A DNA stretch of 64,000 bases, taken from Nitrospirota bacterium. Lineage in GTDB: Bacteria; Nitrospirota; Leptospirillia; Leptospirillales; Leptospirillaceae. Numbering within the stretch: position 1 is the first letter of the stretch; each line of letters begins with the position of its first letter. Position numbers and translations under genes: made by a program. Positions 29,592-39,065 of this stretch are shown here, piece after piece. The DNA is taken from contig JAKBXW010000001.1 of the NCBI GenBank assembly GCA_021840555.1, positions 62,001-126,000 of the forward strand, written 5' to 3'. A model generated the notes under the pieces. The model worked only from the letters and a program-made list of their open reading frames with translations, was not told where the DNA came from and made no database searches.

Positions 29592-29969
29592 ATGGCTGAC
29601 GAACCATTGGACGAGGAAGCACTGGCGAGGGCATGGGAAGAGGACCTGGCCAAGAATGAAGCCGGCAAGGATCGCGAAGAACCCCAGGGGCCGCCCAGGA
29701 CCCACGAACCCCCCCTGAGTCTGGATTACCTTCTGGATGTTCCCCTCACCATTTCGGTCCGTGTGGGAGAGTCACGGATGCTCATCAAGGATCTCCTGCA
29801 GCTGGGCCAGGGTTCGGTCGTGGAGCTCGACAAGCTGGCCGGCGAACCGATGGAGGTTCTCATCAACGACCAGCTGGTGGCCCGCGGGGACGTGGTTCTG
29901 GTCAACGACAAGTATGGCATCCGGCTGACCGACATCGTCAGCCCCATCGACCGGGTGAAGAAGCTTTGA
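29592..29969 (+). CDS. fliN: flagellar motor switch protein FliN
   Basis: LLDVPLTISVRVGESRMLIKDLLQLGQGSVVELDKLAGEPMEVLINDQLVARGDVVLVNDKYGIRLTDI. Confidence 0.97.
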   Translation: MADEPLDEEALARAWEEDLAKNEAGKDREEPQGPPRTHEPPLSLDYLLDVPLTISVRVGESRMLIKDLLQLGQGSVVELDKLAGEPMEVLINDQLVARGDVVLVNDKYGIRLTDIVSPIDRVKKL

Positions 29970-30006
29970 TGCCGGACCTTCAGGCATCCATCAGGGAGGC
30001 AGATTC

Positions 30007-30495
30007 ATGATCACAACGTCTCAGGGCCACGACGCGAGTCTTCTGTTCATAGGCGCGAAGCTTTTGGGCTCGCTCATCTTCGTTTTGGCACTCTTTCTCG
30101 CGGGGGTCTGGGTGGTGCGGTTTCTCCAGCGCCAGAAACTCCTCGCCTCCCGAAGACCGGAAGCTGAGATCGAAATCCGGTCGACCCGGTCGCTCGGCCC
30201 CCGCGCCCAGATTGCCCTGGTGACGGTTGCGGGTCACTCATTCCTGGTAGGAATCGCGCCGTCGGGCATCTCCCTTCTGGGAAAGATCGACGAGCCTTCC
30301 CCACGGGCGTCATCATCGGCCCCACCCGCAGCTCCCGCATCCCGTTCCCAGACGCCTTCCGCCGCCGCCTCCGCCCGGTCTTCGGGACAGGACCCGGCCT
30401 CATTCGACGCCGCCGTGCGCGAGGCACTGGACAGGATCGGAGCGCTCTCCAGGGAGCGGGGCTCCTCCGAGCGGAGCAGCCGGTGGACGGTATGA
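30007..30495 (+). CDS. fliO: flagellar biosynthetic protein FliO
   Basis: single TM plus [37 protein letters not shown]. Confidence 0.85.
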   Translation: MITTSQGHDASLLFIGAKLLGSLIFVLALFLAGVWVVRFLQRQKLLASRRPEAEIEIRSTRSLGPRAQIALVTVAGHSFLVGIAPSGISLLGKIDEPSPRASSSAPPAAPASRSQTPSAAASARSSGQDPASFDAAVREALDRIGALSRERGSSERSSRWTV

Positions 30496-31283
30496 GAGTC
30501 CGCCTCGGCCCGGCGGTCGCGACACTCCTTGCCGCCATGCTCCTAGCCGGCGTCTGCCAGGACGCGGCCCTGGCGAAGGATCTGACGGTCGCTCCCGTGG
30601 CGCCTCTTCCCGACATCCATCTCTCCTTCGGAAACGGGAATCCGGAGCCATCCCAGGTTGCGATGACGGTCGAGCTCTTTCTTCTGCTGACCGTTCTGTC
30701 CCTGGCCCCGGCCATTCTTGTGATGATGACCTCCTTCACGCGGATCGTGGTGGTCCTCTCCTTTATGAGACAGGCACTCGGCACGGCCCAGGTGCCCCCG
30801 AACCAGGTCCTGATCGGTCTCTCCCTTTTCCTGACCTTCTTCATCATGGCCCCGGTCTGGCAGACGATGAACAAGACGGCGATCACGCCCTATCTGGACA
30901 AAAAGATCGGTTCTGACGAGGCGCTCTCCCGGGGAATGGCTCCCGTTCGGGATTTCATGTTCAGGCAGGTCAGGAAAAAGGATCTGGCGCTCTTCGAGCG
31001 GATCGCCCATCTGCCAGAGACACCCGGGACGCGGGAGGAGATTCCCACCTATGTCCTGATTCCGGCCTTCGTCGTGAGCGAACTCTCGACGGCCTTCGAA
31101 ATGGGGTTCATGATCTACCTTCCCTTTCTCATTCTGGACGTGGTCGTCTCGTCGGTCCTGATGTCCATGGGCATGATGATGCTCCCCCCGACCGTCGTCT
31201 CCCTGCCTTTCAAGATTCTCCTGTTCGTTCTGGTGGATGGCTGGACCCTGATCGTCGGCTCCCTGGTCCAGAGTTTTCACTAA
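30492..31283 (+). CDS. fliP: flagellar biosynthetic protein FliP
   Basis: [51 protein letters not shown]. Confidence 0.97.
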   Translation: MRVRLGPAVATLLAAMLLAGVCQDAALAKDLTVAPVAPLPDIHLSFGNGNPEPSQVAMTVELFLLLTVLSLAPAILVMMTSFTRIVVVLSFMRQALGTAQVPPNQVLIGLSLFLTFFIMAPVWQTMNKTAITPYLDKKIGSDEALSRGMAPVRDFMFRQVRKKDLALFERIAHLPETPGTREEIPTYVLIPAFVVSELSTAFEMGFMIYLPFLILDVVVSSVLMSMGMMMLPPTVVSLPFKILLFVLVDGWTLIVGSLVQSFH

Positions 31284-31295
31284 AGGAGGAATGAC

Positions 31296-31565
31296 ATGAA
31301 TCTCCAGACCGCCGTCGATCTGACCCACGAAGCCATGAGGGTGGCACTGGTACTGACCCTGCCAGTTCTTCTCGTCAGCCTTCTGGTCGGGGTGGTGGTG
31401 AGCCTTCTCCAGGCCGTGACACAGATAAACGAGATGACGCTCTCCTTTCTGCCCAAGGTGGCGGCGGTGGGGGGCGTTCTTCTTGCCCTCATGCCCTGGA
31501 TGGTGCGACTCATGGTGGACTACACCCAGGGCCTCTTTGCCCAGTTGCCGGGGCTGACTCGGTGA
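31296..31565 (+). CDS. fliQ: flagellar biosynthetic protein FliQ
   Basis: LPVLLVSLLVGVVVSLLQAVTQINEMTLSFLPKV. Confidence 0.97.
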   Translation: MNLQTAVDLTHEAMRVALVLTLPVLLVSLLVGVVVSLLQAVTQINEMTLSFLPKVAAVGGVLLALMPWMVRLMVDYTQGLFAQLPGLTR

Positions 31566-32371
31566 ACGCCAGCCCATTCATGCACCTTTTCTCCCTGTCC
31601 CGATGGGATCCGGAACTCTTCGTGCTGATCCTTTCCCGGACGAGCGGGGTCCTGATCGCGATGCCCGCCTTCAATGCCAGGGCCGTGCCGACGCGCATCA
31701 AGGCCCTCGCCGCCGTCGCCCTGTCGGCACTTCTCTTCCCTCTGGTGGGGGCCCGCATTCCCTTCCAGGAAAGCGGGTACGACACCCTTCTTCTCGAGAT
31801 CTTCTCGGAGTTCATGGTGGGTGTTTCGATCGGGTTCTGCGCCTACCTGATCTTCGCGGCGGTCGCCCTGGGAGGTCAGCTCGCCGGAGTTCAGGCGGGC
31901 TTCGGGATCGTGGATGTCATCAATCCCCTGGGTGTGGCGGAGGTGCCCCTCCTGGGGAATTTCCAGGCCCAGGTGGCCTTTCTTGTCTTTCTCGCGACCA
32001 ATGCCCAGTATGCCCTTTTATGGACCCTGGCCCGGTCCTATGAGGTGATCCGGGTGGGAGGCGGGACTTTCTCCGACAGCTATTTCGCGGGAATCACCCA
32101 CCTCGTCGGCTCGATGATGACACTCGGACTGGTCCTCGCCTCCCCCTTCATCGTGGGGGGGCTTGTCCTGAACCTCGTCCTGGGGTTCCTGTCGAAAATG
32201 ATGCCCCAGATGAACCTCATCTCGCTGGGTCTGCCGGTCATGGTGCTGGGGGGGCTCCTTCTCACGCTGCTGGGCCTTCCTTTTTTCAGCGCGGTCCTGG
32301 CCCGCTCGATGGGGGGACTGGGGGGAACCCTGGACGATCTTCTGAAGGTGATGTCCGGCCATGGCGGATAA
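31562..32371 (+). CDS. fliR: flagellar biosynthetic protein FliR
   Basis: ILSRTSGVLIAMPAFNARAVPTRIKALAAVALSALLFP. Confidence 0.95.
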   Translation: MNASPFMHLFSLSRWDPELFVLILSRTSGVLIAMPAFNARAVPTRIKALAAVALSALLFPLVGARIPFQESGYDTLLLEIFSEFMVGVSIGFCAYLIFAAVALGGQLAGVQAGFGIVDVINPLGVAEVPLLGNFQAQVAFLVFLATNAQYALLWTLARSYEVIRVGGGTFSDSYFAGITHLVGSMMTLGLVLASPFIVGGLVLNLVLGFLSKMMPQMNLISLGLPVMVLGGLLLTLLGLPFFSAVLARSMGGLGGTLDDLLKVMSGHGG

Positions 32372-33449
32372 CGACAACTCGGGACAGCTCCGGCAGGAAG
32401 AGCCGACTGCGCGGCGCCTTGAAAAGGCGCGCGAGGAAGGTCAGGTCGCAAGAAGCCGGGAGGTCGGCTATTTTTTCTTTCTGATGGCATCCCTGATTCT
32501 CATGGTCGCCTATGGTGCCGATCTCGTCACCCGACTCAAGGAGGACATGGCCTACTATCTGAACCATGCCGGAACTCTCCGGATTTCGCCGGATTCGATC
32601 TCTCCCTTCGTCACGAAACTGGTTCTGCACGAGATGGGAACGACGCTCCCCGTCCTGGCGGGATTCCTCTTGTTCGGAGTGGCGGCCTTCCTGCTTCAGG
32701 GAGGCTTTGTCTGGAGCCCCAAGGCCGCCGCCTTGCGCTGGAACCGGATCTCTCCTTCCCAGGGACTGAAGCGGCTTTTTTCGGTCCGCTCTCTCGAAGA
32801 GCTGGGGCGCTATCTCGTCAAGGTGATTCTCTCCCTTCTCATCCTGTTCGTCGCGCTCAGGAACAATTGGCTCTCCCTTCCGGCCCTGGTCGAGACCGGC
32901 CCTCACCGGATGATCGGAGCCCTCTATCGGATGGCTTTCCTGGTCCTCGTCGCCTTTTTGCCCCTGTATATGGCGCTCGCCCTCGGAGACTACCTTTTCC
33001 AGCGCTTCATCCTGATGCGTGGACTTCGCATGACGCGTGCCGAGGTCAAGGAGGAGACGAAGGAGACGGAAGGAGATCCGCAGATCAGGGCCCGCATCCG
33101 GTCGATCCAGCGCGCGATGGCCAGGCGGCGGATGATGTCGAAGATCAAGGGGGCGACGGTGGTCATCACGAACCCCACCCATTTCGCCGTCGTCCTGAAA
33201 TATCTTCCGGAGTCCATGACGGCTCCGGTCGTGGTCGCAAAGGGCGCCGACGAGGTCGCCTTCCGGATCCGGGAGGCCGCCCGGGAGGTGGGCGTACCAG
33301 TCGTTGAGGATCCGCCGCTCGCCCGCGGACTTTACCGGGACTGCCCGCTTGACCGAGAAATTCCCGTGTCGTTCTATGCGGCGGTGGCGCGCATTCTGTC
33401 CGTCCTATACCAGAGGGCCGGTGGTCCGGCCCCCGTTCGGGAAGGGTAG
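32361..33449 (+). CDS. flhB: flagellar biosynthetic protein FlhB
   Basis: PTARRLEKAREEGQVARSREV; autocleavage NPTH in VVITNPTHFAVVLKY. Confidence 0.97.
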   Translation: MADNDNSGQLRQEEPTARRLEKAREEGQVARSREVGYFFFLMASLILMVAYGADLVTRLKEDMAYYLNHAGTLRISPDSISPFVTKLVLHEMGTTLPVLAGFLLFGVAAFLLQGGFVWSPKAAALRWNRISPSQGLKRLFSVRSLEELGRYLVKVILSLLILFVALRNNWLSLPALVETGPHRMIGALYRMAFLVLVAFLPLYMALALGDYLFQRFILMRGLRMTRAEVKEETKETEGDPQIRARIRSIQRAMARRRMMSKIKGATVVITNPTHFAVVLKYLPESMTAPVVVAKGADEVAFRIREAAREVGVPVVEDPPLARGLYRDCPLDREIPVSFYAAVARILSVLYQRAGGPAPVREG

Positions 33450-33452
33450 CGC

Positions 33453-35534
33453 ATGAAGGGGTTTTTCCAGGGCCGTTCGGCCGATCTTTTCGTCTTTGTT
33501 GGGGTGGTTGGGCTTTTGTCCATCATGATCGTCCCCCTTCCCCCACTGATGCTGGACCTGCTTCTTTCGACCAATATCGCCTTTTCCCTGATCATCCTTC
33601 TGGTGGCCCTCACCACGAAGTCGATCCTCGAGTTCAATCTCTTCCCGACGATCCTTCTTCTGGCGACGCTCTTCCGTCTCTCCCTCAATGTCGCCAGCAC
33701 CCGTCTTATCCTTCTTCACGGTCAGAACGGGACGGTGGCGGCGGGTCACGTCATCGAATCCTTCGGGCGATTCGTCATCGGAGGATCCTATGCGGTCGGT
33801 CTGGTCATCTTCCTGATTTTCGTCGTCATCAACTTTGTCGTGGTGACGAGGGGTGCCGGACGTATCGCCGAGGTCGCGGCCCGCTTCACCCTCGATGCAC
33901 TTCCGGGAAAGCAGATGGCCATCGATGCGGATCTGAACTCGGGGGCGATCAAGGAAGAGGAGGCCAGGAAACGGCGAAAGGATCTGACCCGGGAATCGGA
34001 GTTCTACGGGGCGATGGACGGCGCCTCGAAGTTCGTCAGGGGAGACGCCATCGCGGCGGTCCTGATCCTGTTCATCAATATCGTGGGAGGCCTGGTTATC
34101 GGAACGGTTCTCATGGGGATGCCGGTGGGGGATGCCCTTCAGGTCTACACGCTCCTGACCATCGGCGAAGGCCTGGTGGCACAGATTCCAGCCCTGATCG
34201 TGAGCGTGGCGGCGGGGATCGTGGTGACGCGCTCCTCCTCCACCAACGAGCTGGGAATGGACATGCGGGAGCAGCTCTTTTCCCGGAGCCGGGCGATGGG
34301 CGGCGCCTCCGCGATCCTTCTTTTCCTGTCGGCCGTTCCCGGCCTCCCCCATCTGGCCTTCCTCATGATGGGCGGCGCTATCGGAGGTGTGGCCTGGTCG
34401 CTCAGAAAGGCCCGCCTCCGGACCGAAAGCGCCCGGAAGGAGGAAGAGGCGAAGGCGCCCCCCTCCGCGGAAAATATCGAACAGTTTCTCTCGCTGGACC
34501 TTCTCGAGATCAACGTGGGCTACGGCCTCGTGAGCCTCGTGGAGGGAGGGGCGGGGGGAGACCTGACGGAGAGGATCAAGGGGATCCGGCGACAGCTGGC
34601 CGGGGAACTCGGGATCATCGTTCCTCCGATCCATATCCGGGACAATCTCCAGCTGAAGCCCGATGAGTACATGATCCTGCTCAAGGGGAATCCGGTCGGG
34701 CGCTGGGAACTCAAGCCCGGCTCACTTCTGGCGATGAACGCGGCCGGAGCGGTCGAGGGAATGGCCGGGACGCCTGTCAAGGAACCGACATTCGGTCTGC
34801 CGGCCTTGTGGATACCGGCCGAGCAGCAGGAGACGGCGGAAGCGGCCGGGCTGACGGTCGTCGACCCGGTGACGGTCCTGGCCACCCACCTGACGGAAAT
34901 ACTCCGGGCACACGCCGACGAGCTTGTGGGACGCCAGGAGACACAGAGGCTGCTCGACGCCCTGGCCCGGGACTATCCGAAGCTCGTCGAAGACCTCGTC
35001 CCGGGGCAGATCGCGCTCGGGACCCTCGTCTCCGTCCTGCACGCGCTGCTGTCGGAGCGCGTCTCCATCCGGGACCTCCGGACTATCCTGGAATCCCTCT
35101 CGGACCAGATCGCCTCCGGGCGGGATGCCAAGGATGTGACACTCCTGGCCGAAGGGGTCCGGCAGGCTCTGGGGAGGACGATCGTCAATCCCTACCTGTC
35201 CGGACGGGCCAGGCAGCTGTCCGTCATCAGCCTGGACACGAGATGGGAGGAGCAACTCCAGAAGGTGCTCTCGGGCGGAGGCGGGGGGACCGGCCGTCCC
35301 CTGGCGCTCGATCCAGGACTGGTCCAGAAATTGCTTTCAACTCTTGGAAGAGTCCTTGAGTCTCAGGGTAAACGAGGAATCCAGGGGGTCCTGCTCGTCG
35401 CTCCACAGGCGCGCTTCGGGATCAGGCGGCTCATCGAGCGCTATTTCCCTTCGCTTCCGGTCCTGTCTCCCCAGGAGATTCCGCCGGATATTCCGATCCA
35501 GTCGTCGGATGTCGTACGATATCAGGAGGCGTGA
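33453..35534 (+). CDS. flhA: flagellar biosynthesis protein FlhA
   Basis: FNLFPTILLLATLFRLSLNVASTRLIL; ARFTLDALPGKQMAIDADLNSG. Confidence 0.97.
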   Translation: MKGFFQGRSADLFVFVGVVGLLSIMIVPLPPLMLDLLLSTNIAFSLIILLVALTTKSILEFNLFPTILLLATLFRLSLNVASTRLILLHGQNGTVAAGHVIESFGRFVIGGSYAVGLVIFLIFVVINFVVVTRGAGRIAEVAARFTLDALPGKQMAIDADLNSGAIKEEEARKRRKDLTRESEFYGAMDGASKFVRGDAIAAVLILFINIVGGLVIGTVLMGMPVGDALQVYTLLTIGEGLVAQIPALIVSVAAGIVVTRSSSTNELGMDMREQLFSRSRAMGGASAILLFLSAVPGLPHLAFLMMGGAIGGVAWSLRKARLRTESARKEEEAKAPPSAENIEQFLSLDLLEINVGYGLVSLVEGGAGGDLTERIKGIRRQLAGELGIIVPPIHIRDNLQLKPDEYMILLKGNPVGRWELKPGSLLAMNAAGAVEGMAGTPVKEPTFGLPALWIPAEQQETAEAAGLTVVDPVTVLATHLTEILRAHADELVGRQETQRLLDALARDYPKLVEDLVPGQIALGTLVSVLHALLSERVSIRDLRTILESLSDQIASGRDAKDVTLLAEGVRQALGRTIVNPYLSGRARQLSVISLDTRWEEQLQKVLSGGGGGTGRPLALDPGLVQKLLSTLGRVLESQGKRGIQGVLLVAPQARFGIRRLIERYFPSLPVLSPQEIPPDIPIQSSDVVRYQEA

Positions 35535-35537
35535 GGA

Positions 35538-36728
35538 ATGATGATCAAATCGTTCGAGGGGGTCGACATGAACGACGCCCTCAGAAAGGTCAAAAAAGAA
35601 CTGGGATCGGATGCGGTCATTCTTTCCTCCCGGAAGTCCGAACGCTCCGGATCTCCCGCTTCTCCAGGCGTGGTCGTCACGGCCGGGCTTCCCCAGGTGG
35701 ATCCTCCCTGGGCCCGGGACCTTCCCGGTGAGCCTGAGGAAAACCCGGAAGGCGTTCGCCTCTCGGAGATGGACGCTCTCCGGGAAATCATCGCCCGCAT
35801 GGAACGGGAGTGGGGACCAGGATCTTCGCGTGAGATCCAGGGACTGCTGTCCAGGGTCGGCCCCCTGTCGGCCGGCTTCCTGGCTTCGGCCCATCCTCCC
35901 TTCGATCCTGTAGAGGAAGCCGGCAAAATTCTCGCATCATGCGGTTTTCCGGAGGAAGACCGGCAGGATCTGATGGAAGCCTTTCGTCTCCTCTCCTTCC
36001 AGCCCGTCGAATGGAGTTCCTCCCAGGTCCAGTCGCTTCTCCAGTTCCTGGTCGCGCAGAAGCTCTCCGTCGCCGGATCTCTCTTTTCGGGAGAGCGGCA
36101 GGGAGGTCGGCCCCAGATCATCCTTTTTGCCGGACCGACCGGTGTCGGAAAGACGACAACGATCGCAAAGATCGCCGCAATGCTCGTCGCCCGCCACAGA
36201 CGTTCCGTGGGGCTCGTCAACTTCGACACCTACCGGATCGGGGCGGTCGAGCAGCTGCGGATCTACGGGGACCTGATGGGGGTTCCGGTCGAGGTTGTGA
36301 GCAGCCCGAACCGGCTTTCCGGGGCGATCGAGCACCTTCAGGAGAGCGAGGTCATTCTGGTTGATACGGCGGGCCGCTCCGAGGGAGGCTCGGACGAAAT
36401 GGCCCCTTTCCTGTCGGTTCTCAGATCGGGTCCTTCCTGGGATTTCAGGACGGTTCTCGTCGTCGCCGCGACACAGAAGTCGGAGGATCTGAGCCGCACC
36501 CTCCAGCGTTTTTCCAGGATTCGCCCCGACGCGCTCGTCGTGACCAAGGTGGACGAGACCGGATCCCTCGGTTCTCTCTACCCTTTGCTGGCCCATAGCC
36601 GGATTCCGGCCGCATATGTCGGAACCGGACAAAAAGTCCCCGAGGACATCGAATTGGCCCACGGAGGCCGTCTGGCACAATGGATGATTGAAGGATGGAG
36701 TCGCGATGGATCAGGCGTCCGGACTTAG
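35538..36728 (+). CDS. flhF: flagellar biosynthesis GTPase FlhF
   Basis: FAGPTGVGKTTTIAKIAAMLVARHRRSVGLVNFDTYRIGAVEQLRIYGDLMGVPV. Confidence 0.95.
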   Translation: MMIKSFEGVDMNDALRKVKKELGSDAVILSSRKSERSGSPASPGVVVTAGLPQVDPPWARDLPGEPEENPEGVRLSEMDALREIIARMEREWGPGSSREIQGLLSRVGPLSAGFLASAHPPFDPVEEAGKILASCGFPEEDRQDLMEAFRLLSFQPVEWSSSQVQSLLQFLVAQKLSVAGSLFSGERQGGRPQIILFAGPTGVGKTTTIAKIAAMLVARHRRSVGLVNFDTYRIGAVEQLRIYGDLMGVPVEVVSSPNRLSGAIEHLQESEVILVDTAGRSEGGSDEMAPFLSVLRSGPSWDFRTVLVVAATQKSEDLSRTLQRFSRIRPDALVVTKVDETGSLGSLYPLLAHSRIPAAYVGTGQKVPEDIELAHGGRLAQWMIEGWSRDGSGVRT

Positions 36729-37593
36729 GAGCAAGGGAGGACCTCCTCCCGAGAAGAATCGGAGAGCTCATCTTCCCCGGGTCATCTCGGTTACCAGCGG
36801 GAAAGGGGGGGTCGGGAAGACCAACGTCTCCGCGAACATGGCCTATGTCATGGCCACGCGGTTCGGTTTGCGGGTCCTGGTACTCGATGCGGATCTCGGC
36901 CTGGGAAACATGGATGTCCTTTTCAACATCAGGCCCACCCACACGCTCCAGGATGTGCTCATGGGACATCGCACCCTCTCCGAAATCCTTGTCCGCGGTC
37001 CCGGGGGAATCCAGATTCTTCCGGCCGCCTCGGGGGTCGAGGAGATGACCAGCCTGACCCCCGAGCAGAATCTTCACCTGCTCGAGGAATTCGAAACCCT
37101 GTCGGACGATCTCGATGTTCTCCTCATCGACACGGGCGCCGGCATCTCCGAAAACGTCCTGACCTTCAATCTCGCCAGCCGGGAGACGATCGTGGTCGTC
37201 ACCCCCGAGCCGACGAGCCGGACAGACGCCTTTGCTCTCATGAAGGTGCTTTTCCGGAGACAGCCCGACAAGCCCTTCCTTTTTTTGGCCAACATGGTCA
37301 GGGACCGGCAGGAAGGGGTGGGACTTTTCGATCTGGTGAGCCGGGTTGCCGATGCCTATCTTCCCGGACTTTCTCTCTCCTATGCGGGACACCTTCTCGC
37401 CGATCCCTCCCTGACCCAGGCGGTCCGGTCCCAGAAAGCCATTGCCGAGATCCTTCCCGGAGCTCCGTTTTCAAAGGGAATGGAGACTGTCGTTCGCGCT
37501 CTTCTGTCTCGCCCTCCAAGGAGCGGCGGAGAAGGGGGGATCGGTCTGTGGATGAAACGGCTGGCCGCTGCAGGGGACGGCGGACTGTCGTGA
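36688..37593 (+). CDS. flhG: MinD-like flagellar number regulator FlhG (YlxH/FleN)
   Basis: VTSGKGGVGKTNVSANMAYVMA; start may be 36706. Confidence 0.92.
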   Translation: MKDGVAMDQASGLRSKGGPPPEKNRRAHLPRVISVTSGKGGVGKTNVSANMAYVMATRFGLRVLVLDADLGLGNMDVLFNIRPTHTLQDVLMGHRTLSEILVRGPGGIQILPAASGVEEMTSLTPEQNLHLLEEFETLSDDLDVLLIDTGAGISENVLTFNLASRETIVVVTPEPTSRTDAFALMKVLFRRQPDKPFLFLANMVRDRQEGVGLFDLVSRVADAYLPGLSLSYAGHLLADPSLTQAVRSQKAIAEILPGAPFSKGMETVVRALLSRPPRSGGEGGIGLWMKRLAAAGDGGLS

Positions 37594-37598
37594 TGTAT

Positions 37599-37627
37599 TT
37601 GTGAACTATTCGTGAAATAGGTATAAT
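37599..37627 (+). promoter_or_regulatory. sigma-70-type promoter upstream of fliA
   Basis: TTGTGA-N17-TATAAT. Confidence 0.6.
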
Positions 37628-37721
37628 GTAAGCGTTGCAAAATTCATGTTGATGGAAATTTGTCGAAGTATGAAAAAACTTTCCCGGGAGCTTTTTCTGA
37701 AATCAGGTCTGGGGGAATGCC

Positions 37722-38453
37722 GTGGAACTCGATGAGGCGATGATCAAGGAATTCGCGGGGACGATCAAATATCACGCCATGAGGTACGCTCATCGGCTTC
37801 CTCCGGAAATCGGAGTGGAGGATCTGATCAGCGTCGGCCTTCAAAGCCTTGTCGAAAGCGCCCGGCGATTTGATCCCTCCCGAGGCCTCAAGTTCAAGAC
37901 CATGGCCGAACACAGGATCCGGGGAGCCATGCTCGATGAAATTCGAGCCATGGATTGGGTCCCGCGCTCGGTTCGGGAAAAACAGTCCGAAATCCAGTCA
38001 GTTCGCAACGCTCTTGAAAAAGAGCTTGGCAGGGAGCCAAGAGAAGAGGAAATCGCCAGAAGGATGGGGCTTTCCGATGAAGCGATGGCCCAGGTTCTTT
38101 GGGAGATCGACACGCATCCGACTCTTTCGCTGGACGATTTCCTGTCGCCGGATGAAACTGAGGGGGACTCTCTGGGAGACCGACTTCCTGAAACCCGGGA
38201 GGAAGATCCCCTGGCCCATCTGATCCGGGTCGACGCCGTGGAACGCCTGACGGAGGCTCTGGATGCCCTTCCGGAAAAACAGCGTCTTGTTCTGACCCTC
38301 TATTACTATGAAGAGCTGACGATGAAGGAAGTCGCCCAGGTTCTCGAGGTCAGCGAATCGCGAGTTTCCCAGATTCATGCCCAGGCCCTGCGGGCCGTCA
38401 AATCCATCCTCAGAACGACGATGGGGGAAGGTTCCAGCTCCAGGAAACGGTGA
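37722..38453 (+). CDS. fliA: flagellar sigma factor sigma-28
   Basis: HRLPPEIGVEDLISVGLQSLVESARRFDPSRGLKFKTMAEHRIRGAMLDEIRAMDWVPRSVR; GTG start. Confidence 0.95.
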   Translation: MELDEAMIKEFAGTIKYHAMRYAHRLPPEIGVEDLISVGLQSLVESARRFDPSRGLKFKTMAEHRIRGAMLDEIRAMDWVPRSVREKQSEIQSVRNALEKELGREPREEEIARRMGLSDEAMAQVLWEIDTHPTLSLDDFLSPDETEGDSLGDRLPETREEDPLAHLIRVDAVERLTEALDALPEKQRLVLTLYYYEELTMKEVAQVLEVSESRVSQIHAQALRAVKSILRTTMGEGSSSRKR

Positions 38454-38511
38454 CCCGGGACCTGTCCGGTCCGCGATCGGAGGTTTTCTGCCATTTTTCC
38501 GGGTCGAGGGG

Positions 38512-38539
38512 TTGAGAACTGTCGTATTGTGTCCGATAA
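38512..38539 (+). promoter_or_regulatory. possible sigma-28 promoter upstream of cheY
   Basis: TTGA-N15/16-(G)TCCGATAA; weak -35. Confidence 0.4.
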
Positions 38540-38643
38540 GAGACTGTCGGGAAGGTCCGGAATCGGAATTGCCCGGATGTGGTTTCGCATCCGGGCGTAA
38601 CGATCCGGCTTGACCGCGCCATTAGGTGCAGGAAGGAGTTCCT

Positions 38644-39027
38644 ATGATCAACTTTGGAATGAAGGTGCTGGTTGTGGATGACTTTTCCACGATGCGCCGG
38701 ATCGTCAAGAACACCCTTCGCCAGATCGGCTTCACGAACATCGAGGAGGCCGAGGACGGACAGAAGGCCTATGACCGGCTGATCGTGGAGAAATTCGACT
38801 TTGTCGTCAGCGACTGGAACATGCCGAACATGACGGGGATCGATCTTCTTCGCAAGGTTCGGGCGACTCCCCAGATCAAGGATATTCCCTTTCTGATGGT
38901 GACGGCGGAAGCCAAGCAGGAAAACATCGTCGAGGCGATCAAGGCCGGCGTGTCGAATTACATCGTCAAGCCGTTCACCGTTGCGACACTCGACGAGAAG
39001 GTCAAGAAGATCTTCAAGGAAAAATAG
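38644..39027 (+). CDS. cheY: chemotaxis response regulator CheY
   Basis: VLVVDDFSTMRRIVKNTLRQIGFTNIEEAEDGQKAYDRL...SDWNMPNMTG. Confidence 0.97.
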   Translation: MINFGMKVLVVDDFSTMRRIVKNTLRQIGFTNIEEAEDGQKAYDRLIVEKFDFVVSDWNMPNMTGIDLLRKVRATPQIKDIPFLMVTAEAKQENIVEAIKAGVSNYIVKPFTVATLDEKVKKIFKEK

Positions 39028-39065
39028 CCCCTGGATTCCGGAATGCGACGCACGGAGGTCGGACG

